DNA from: Dokdonella sp.
Lineage (GTDB): Bacteria; Pseudomonadota; Gammaproteobacteria; Xanthomonadales; Rhodanobacteraceae
NCBI RefSeq assembly: GCF_019634775.1
Contig: NZ_JAHCAS010000001.1
Coordinates: 1,364,001 to 1,428,000 of the forward strand
Direction: 5' to 3'
DNA length: 64,000 nt
Every line of letters starts with the position of its first letter. The first letter of the stretch is position 1. A program made the position numbers and the translations under genes. Below the pieces are notes generated by a model. The model saw only the letters and a program-made list of their open reading frames with translations, had not been told where the DNA came from and ran no database searches. Positions 58,890 through 64,000 of this stretch are shown here, piece by piece.

Positions 58890-60907
58890 GCTTGAGCCCT
58901 TTTGAAATCTGGTCGAAGCTCTGGCACTCCTGCTGCCTCAAGTAACGTTTGAACTCGGTCGAATCTGGCCGGATCAAGGGTCGAGTCAATGGCTTTGCCC
59001 GGTGGTATCCAGATGACCATACCGAGACGTGCGCGTGTAAGCAGTACGCGGTAGCGATTGCGTACATAGGTTCGCTCAATGTCGCTACGCACCTGATGCC
59101 AGGTACTGCCGCGGAACTTGCGGTACTCCCAGGCACCAGGCTTGAATGGTGTCAAATCGCCACCCCAACACAGACCTACCCAGTCGAGCTCAAGCCCTTG
59201 GCATTCGAACTCCGATGCCGCCACCTCAAGGGCATGACTCGACCGGACGTCCGCAGGCGGCATCAAGAACCACTTCTCGAACGAATAATCCAGTCGGAAG
59301 GCGCTGGATCGCTCCAAACCATAGGCGCGCAAGCGTTGATCCTCCGACGTGGCGATCAAGCCGGAGCGCTGGCCGTTGTCCGGTTCGCTTCTTGCACGCA
59401 ACCATGCCTTGGCGATCTTGAGATCGCGAGTGAAATAGAATGGGAACTCCCGGCAATCCGGCATGAGCGACCGCGCACATTCGGTATCAAGGGAGAGCAC
59501 TGCATCGACCCACTCTGCTAGCCGTTGCGCGCGAAAGCTCCTGACTCCGACACCAAGGTGGGCCAATGGCTCAGGTCGGAACTCAATGCCAGAGGGAATG
59601 CCATCAGCAAACAAGCGGTGTCCGGATACGCTGGCCCCTCCGGAGACGACTTCGGGAGAGGCGACGACTCGCCAATCCGGCCGAACCGCAACTGCTCGTC
59701 CCCATTCCTCCAGACCTGCCTCGCCGAGAAATATCTCCTGCCCACCGCCGACGAGCGCGATGATTACGGCCCATCCGTTCAGTCGATCCATCACGTCGAA
59801 GAGTTCGGCAGCCTCCGAACGATCCACCCCTTGTTTGCGCAGCATCTGTTTCTGATCCCATGCGCGTTGGGCCTCGTCGAAGACGACGACGTGCTCGTGC
59901 GGCAATGCCGTTGGATGTTCGCGGTGGTAGCGCAAGAACTGGTGAACGTTCTGGATGAAGGTCGAGACTTCATGAGCGCTATCCTGGCGCCGACGCCCCG
60001 CGCGCTGTTGACTCAACACCAAAGCCTCTCGTACGACTTTGACCAGGGGGCCGTTGCCGGACAAGAAGATGCCTGACGGGCCGCCTTCCGCACGCAGAGA
60101 TGGATCGTGGACGAGGTTGAGCCCTGTCAACGTTTTGCCGGCCCCAGGAACGCCGGTAACGAAGCACACATAACGTCGGTTCTGCGTACGTGCATCCCTG
60201 ATTACCTCCGCCAGCAGGTCCGTCGTAGCATCCAAGTTGCTGGCGTAGCTGTGGCTGATCTCGCGAACGTCGTGGTTCTCGTAAAGGCGCTCAGCTGCCT
60301 CGATGACTGATAGCGTGGGACGATACGGTGCGTCGACCCAGGTGTCGGCATCGATGGGTGCGCCGTGAGGATCGTGTTGCGCCGAGTAAGCCGACAGCAG
60401 CACGTTTGCTAGGTCGTCTGCATTGGTGAGCCGTATGGGGGCGACACGCGAGTTCGAAATTGGGGGCGAGCTGGTGACAATTGGCGCGGCAGTGGAGCAA
60501 AGCACCGGCACGATCGCTCGCCCGGAACTGCCGCCGTGGAAGTCACGTAAGTTCAAGCAATAGTCTTCTACTTGCCAGCGGGACGATGCGTCGTGAGACG
60601 TGGCTCCGACCTTGAACTCGATTACCAGAATAACGTCATCAGCAAGCAAGATCGCATCGGGGCGCTTCTGTCGGCGCGGCAGTTCATATTCGAGGATCAG
60701 GTGCCAGTCTTTGGCCGCCCCGTACCTCTGTATCAGTTCCGACGCACAGCGTTGCAGGAGCATGACCTGAGTCTTCCACGTCTCAATCTGGGTCGTGCGT
60801 GTGACTTGTATGCCGGTCGATGCAACCGCGTCGGTGAGTTCGCCCAGCAACTGGACATCATCGACAAGCATGAAGTCTGATAACGGGTATCGAACGCCAC
60901 GACTCAT
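58886..60907 (-). CDS. DUF2075-type ATPase with N-terminal nuclease-like domain
   Basis: 673 residues. The N-terminal domain has a PD-(D/E)XK-like pattern: PD at 83-84 (RPDAILLAD) and Glu97-x-Lys99 (VIEFKVG). The C-terminal DUF2075/superfamily 1-like ATPase has Walker A TGVPGAGKT (251-259), Walker B VVFDEAQRAWD (about 342) and a final YRVLLTRARLGMVIW, a UvrD-type motif VI. So a nuclease-helicase is likely. It overlaps drmD and drmMI by four bases each. Not a core DISARM gene; likely an accessory effector. Confidence 0.85.
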   Translation of the reverse strand: MSRGVRYPLSDFMLVDDVQLLGELTDAVASTGIQVTRTTQIETWKTQVMLLQRCASELIQRYGAAKDWHLILEYELPRRQKRPDAILLADDVILVIEFKVGATSHDASSRWQVEDYCLNLRDFHGGSSGRAIVPVLCSTAAPIVTSSPPISNSRVAPIRLTNADDLANVLLSAYSAQHDPHGAPIDADTWVDAPYRPTLSVIEAAERLYENHDVREISHSYASNLDATTDLLAEVIRDARTQNRRYVCFVTGVPGAGKTLTGLNLVHDPSLRAEGGPSGIFLSGNGPLVKVVREALVLSQQRAGRRRQDSAHEVSTFIQNVHQFLRYHREHPTALPHEHVVVFDEAQRAWDQKQMLRKQGVDRSEAAELFDVMDRLNGWAVIIALVGGGQEIFLGEAGLEEWGRAVAVRPDWRVVASPEVVSGGASVSGHRLFADGIPSGIEFRPEPLAHLGVGVRSFRAQRLAEWVDAVLSLDTECARSLMPDCREFPFYFTRDLKIAKAWLRARSEPDNGQRSGLIATSEDQRLRAYGLERSSAFRLDYSFEKWFLMPPADVRSSHALEVAASEFECQGLELDWVGLCWGGDLTPFKPGAWEYRKFRGSTWHQVRSDIERTYVRNRYRVLLTRARLGMVIWIPPGKAIDSTLDPARFDRVQTLLEAAGVPELRPDFKRAQA

Positions 60908-63900
60908 CTCGTGCCTCCCTCCGGCACGACGAAGATCACCGCGACCGGGAAGGTGCGGTCGTCGAGTTTGGCGTAGCGGGCTTCTATGGCTTGTATCTCC
61001 ATTTGGCGTTCATCGGGGATGCGTGCGATGCGCGCTTCCAGCGCGGCGATGTCGCGCCGGAGCTGCGTGCGCTCGTCTTCGGTGAAGAGCGAGAGCTGTT
61101 CGGGTTGCTGCTCTTTCTTCAACTCGGACCGGATGGCCTGCTCCAGTTCATCCAGCACGGTGCCGATGTCGTCGATTTCCTGCTGCTTGCGGGTCTGGAG
61201 CGTGTTGGTCAGGTAGCGGAGACGTTCTTTGGAACGGGCATCCACCGCTTTCAGGATGGCTTCCTGCTGGCGATCGAAGCGGGTGCGAAGCGCATCGAAC
61301 AAGGATGGGGCTGCGGTGATGGGCTTTGTCTCATCCAGCCATTGCTGGACACGGGTGACGCCTTCTTCGCGGCGGAAGGACTGGTCACGCAGATAGCCAC
61401 CCGAGACCGTCAGCTCTTCGTGCAGCCGATGATGGTTGCCACCGGTGACGACCAGCCGCGAGACGACGACCACGGCGGGGCCATCGACGAGCGCATCCGG
61501 CACGGTGCGGACGGTAACGCGGTGCAGCTTCTTCACATCGTCCTGCGCCCAGATTTCGGCGCGCAGCAGGCGTAGGCACATCTGCACCAGGCGATGGTTC
61601 AAATGGACGAGCACCACGTCGTCGCGGCCACTGGCGATGGCGTGGTCGAAGGTGATGGGCCGTATCTTCTGGGTGTGCGGGTGGCGCAGCCCTTCCAGGC
61701 AGCGTGCCCACGAGCCGGATAGCGCGGGCATGCGGAAGACGGTGCCCGAGGGTGTGCCCGCCAGTTCGACGGGTTCCAGCGGCGGACGGCCCGCCAGCGC
61801 GAGGCCGGTCTTCACGGCCATTAGGACGTGGTCGGGCGTGAGGTGGAAGTCCTGTTTTGTGGTGAGCAGGCACTCATGGAGTTTGGCGACCCGCTCCTTC
61901 AATTCGCGCTCGGCGCGCACGAAGTTCTTGGCCCGGGCGATCCGCGCCTCGGCCATGCGGGTGTCCAAGTCCTTCAGCGAGCCTTCAATGAGGCCGGACA
62001 TCTGCGGCGCGATGACTGGATTGACGCTGCCCATGTCGGCGCGCATCGAATCCAGCTTGCGCAGGGCACGCAGGATGTCCTCGCCGTGGCCACCGACCGG
62101 TGTGCCGTTCGCACCGCCGCCATCGACCGGGTGCCAGATCAGCACTTCCTTCTCACGCTGGCCGTGGCGGTCGATACGCCCGTTGCGCTGCTCCATCACG
62201 TTGGGGTTGTAGGGAATCTCCAGGTGGATGAGCCGATTGCAGTGGTTCTGCAAGTCGATGCCTTCGGACGCCGCATCGGTGGCGAGCAGGATGCGCACGG
62301 GCGAATCCTGCGGCGAGGCTTGGAACGCCGCCTTGATGGGTTCGCGCTCTTCTTGGGAGAGGCCACCGTGCAGCAGGCCGAGACGCTCGCCGCCGAAGCC
62401 GTGGCTGGCGAGAATTTGATGCATCCACTGATGCGTAGTGCGGTATTCGGTGAACAGGATTACCCGGCGGTTGTTCCACTGGCCATCCGACTTGAGGTTG
62501 GCCGTGAGCCAGTCGAGGATGGCCTTGGCCTTGGAGTCGGCCTGATTGCGGGCACGTTGCGCCCACGCGCGCAAATCGTCCAGCAGCGCCTGCTGCTCCG
62601 CCGTCAGCGGCATTGAGCGGCGCGTGGCTTCCTCAATGGCTTCGGCTTGGGCGTTCTCGACTTCGCTGTCGTCGGCGTAGTCCTCGTCGGCCTTCAGGAT
62701 GGCCTTGTGCAGGATGCGCTCGGCCATCGCGTCCGGCTTCGCGGGCCGGGCTTCGGACAGCGATGCGACGTGCTTTTCGAGCGTGGACGCGAACGCCGCT
62801 GGCGACGAGAGCAGACGCTTCTTGAGGAGCCGGTTGACGAAGGCCGTGCCGAAGCCGTTGCCTGATTTCTCGGCGTCCTTTTCGCGGCTGGCGCAGTAGT
62901 CGTCCAGCTTGCGATGAATCTCGCGCTCCTCCGCCGTGTACGGAACTTCGAGCGCCTGCAAGGTACGGCGGGCATACAAAGGGTTGCCCTGCGCATCGAC
63001 CAGATCGCTTTTCAGGCGACGGATCATCACCTGACTCAGGCGCTTCTCATCGGGGAGGATATTGCGCGCGAAACGCTGGTCGTCGAGCAGTTCCAGCAGC
63101 GAGGTGAACGACTCGGTGTAGCCGTTGTGCGGCGTTGCGGTCAGGAACAGGCGATGCTGGAAGTGCGGCCCGATGGCGCGGACGAAGCGTGTGCGCTGGC
63201 TCTCCAGCGCGTAGTGCGCGCCTGCGGCGGGCGCGACGTTGTGGGCTTCGTCCACGACCAGCAGGTCGAACTTGCGCAGATGGCCGACGTGCGGTGGAAT
63301 CACGTCGCGCATGGCGCGCAAGCCCTCGCCGCTCTTGGCCCAATCCATCGACGTGATGAGGCGCGGATGCGACGTCCACGGGTTGGCGTGGATGCCGCGC
63401 TCGCGCCGCAGTCGCTTGATGTAGTCGGTATCGACCACGCGGAAGTCGAGGCCGAACTTCTCCAGCATCTCGACGCGCCACTTCTCCTGAAGCGACGCGG
63501 GGCAGACGATCAGGACGGCGCGCGCGCGATGCCGCAGCAGCAGTTCCTGAATGACCAGACCGGCTTCGATGGTTTTGCCGAGGCCGACGTCGTCGGCAAT
63601 GAGCAGGTTGACGCGCGCCATGTCGATGGCGCGCACCAGGGGATCGAGTTGGAAGTCCTCGATGCTGACGCCGCTACGGAACGGGGCTTGGAGAAATCCA
63701 CGATCGGCATTGGTGGCCGCACCCCACCGCACGGCATCGAGGAAAGCGTCGAGCGTATCGGAGTCGTCCTGCCCTGTGACCGAAGGCAGGCCAGCTCGCT
63801 CGATGACCTGAGCGCCCGGCTCGATCTCCCAGACGACTTGCAGTTCTTCGCCGAGACCGTCCTCGTCGATCGACGACAACGTCAGGCAGTGTTGAGGCGT

Positions 63901-64000
63901 ACCGGTATCGAGTCCGGCGGCATTGACGTCCGCCACCACCCACTGACGGCGGCGCACTTCGACGAGTTGCCCTGGCTCGGGGCGAGCGCGATATGTCTGA
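60904..64000 (-). CDS. drmD: DISARM SNF2-like helicase DrmD (5' end off window)
   Basis: At least 1030 residues; the open frame runs through the right edge (…RARPEPGQLVEVRRRQW), so the start is outside. SNF2 core: Walker A DDVGLGKTIEAG, DEAH in VVDEAHNVAP, TATPHNG and motif VI MEQRNGRIDRHGQ. The C terminus is a coiled coil (LTNTLQTRKQQEIDDIGTVLDELEQAIRSELKKEQQ). The presence of DrmD with DrmMI marks class 1 DISARM. Its ATG-overlap with the DUF2075 gene opens the visible operon. Confidence 0.9.
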   Translation of the reverse strand, partial: QTYRARPEPGQLVEVRRRQWVVADVNAAGLDTGTPQHCLTLSSIDEDGLGEELQVVWEIEPGAQVIERAGLPSVTGQDDSDTLDAFLDAVRWGAATNADRGFLQAPFRSGVSIEDFQLDPLVRAIDMARVNLLIADDVGLGKTIEAGLVIQELLLRHRARAVLIVCPASLQEKWRVEMLEKFGLDFRVVDTDYIKRLRRERGIHANPWTSHPRLITSMDWAKSGEGLRAMRDVIPPHVGHLRKFDLLVVDEAHNVAPAAGAHYALESQRTRFVRAIGPHFQHRLFLTATPHNGYTESFTSLLELLDDQRFARNILPDEKRLSQVMIRRLKSDLVDAQGNPLYARRTLQALEVPYTAEEREIHRKLDDYCASREKDAEKSGNGFGTAFVNRLLKKRLLSSPAAFASTLEKHVASLSEARPAKPDAMAERILHKAILKADEDYADDSEVENAQAEAIEEATRRSMPLTAEQQALLDDLRAWAQRARNQADSKAKAILDWLTANLKSDGQWNNRRVILFTEYRTTHQWMHQILASHGFGGERLGLLHGGLSQEEREPIKAAFQASPQDSPVRILLATDAASEGIDLQNHCNRLIHLEIPYNPNVMEQRNGRIDRHGQREKEVLIWHPVDGGGANGTPVGGHGEDILRALRKLDSMRADMGSVNPVIAPQMSGLIEGSLKDLDTRMAEARIARAKNFVRAERELKERVAKLHECLLTTKQDFHLTPDHVLMAVKTGLALAGRPPLEPVELAGTPSGTVFRMPALSGSWARCLEGLRHPHTQKIRPITFDHAIASGRDDVVLVHLNHRLVQMCLRLLRAEIWAQDDVKKLHRVTVRTVPDALVDGPAVVVVSRLVVTGGNHHRLHEELTVSGGYLRDQSFRREEGVTRVQQWLDETKPITAAPSLFDALRTRFDRQQEAILKAVDARSKERLRYLTNTLQTRKQQEIDDIGTVLDELEQAIRSELKKEQQPEQLSLFTEDERTQLRRDIAALEARIARIPDERQMEIQAIEARYAKLDDRTFPVAVIFVVPEGGTR

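Noticed and set aside
63957..63957. GTG at 63957 as the start of drmD
   Set aside because: The frame stays open to the window edge with sensible sequence, so the true start lies outside.

Overview
The window looks like the chromosome of a GC-rich gammaproteobacterium, most likely order Lysobacterales (Xanthomonadales), perhaps Rhodanobacteraceae. The clues are the atpIBEFHAGD order, short intergenic repeats of the GATTGGGGATT type, secreted proteins ending in an IF..GFE tail, and overall codon use. The taxonomic call is inference; there is no rRNA or tRNA in the window.

Region 1 (1-6.8 kb, minus strand) is the F1Fo ATP synthase operon, cut at the left edge inside atpD. Region 2 (7-11.1 kb) is a signalling locus: a cyclic-nucleotide-binding/FHA protein, a coiled-coil FHA protein, a STAS anti-sigma-factor antagonist, and a convergent FHA-GAF-PP2C phosphatase. 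A phasin gene with operator-like palindromes and queD follow (11.1-12.1 kb).

Region 3 (12.2-22.8 kb) is an unusual respiratory cluster. It encodes a B-family-like heme-copper oxidase (subunits I, II and a small subunit), CyoE, a SCO protein, an unknown membrane protein, a second divergent heme-copper oxidase subunit I-like protein, and a cytochrome b6-like/ferredoxin/FNR fusion. Divergent neighbours encode CtaA, a second SCO and a DUF420 protein. Neither catalytic subunit has the usual active-site tyrosine of the HPEVY motif. Two ANR/FNR/DNR-type boxes sit in the divergent promoter regions, so low-oxygen or NO-linked respiration is plausible.

Region 4 (22.9-26.2 kb) holds two tandem DUF1566 secreted proteins and a secreted protein with 13 plant-type leucine-rich repeats of exactly 23 residues.

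Region 5 (26.5-64 kb) is a defence island. First comes a type III restriction-modification system whose mod and res genes are separated by a complete MqsR-MqsA-SecB-like toxin-antitoxin-chaperone (TAC) operon; res is translationally coupled to that operon and an MqsA-type operator overlaps the mqsR start. Next is a 1788-residue protein with two tyrosine-recombinase domains in tandem, then an intact IS3-family element that interrupts a 221-codon gene. The right end is a tightly overlapping eight-gene class 1-like DISARM operon on the minus strand: drmD (cut at the right edge), a DUF2075 ATPase with a nuclease-like N terminus, drmMI, a second SNF2 helicase, an Hsp70/actin-like ATPase, drmA, drmB and drmC. 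The TAC-in-RM arrangement, the extra DISARM genes and the double oxidase-like cluster are the best candidates for undescribed biology.
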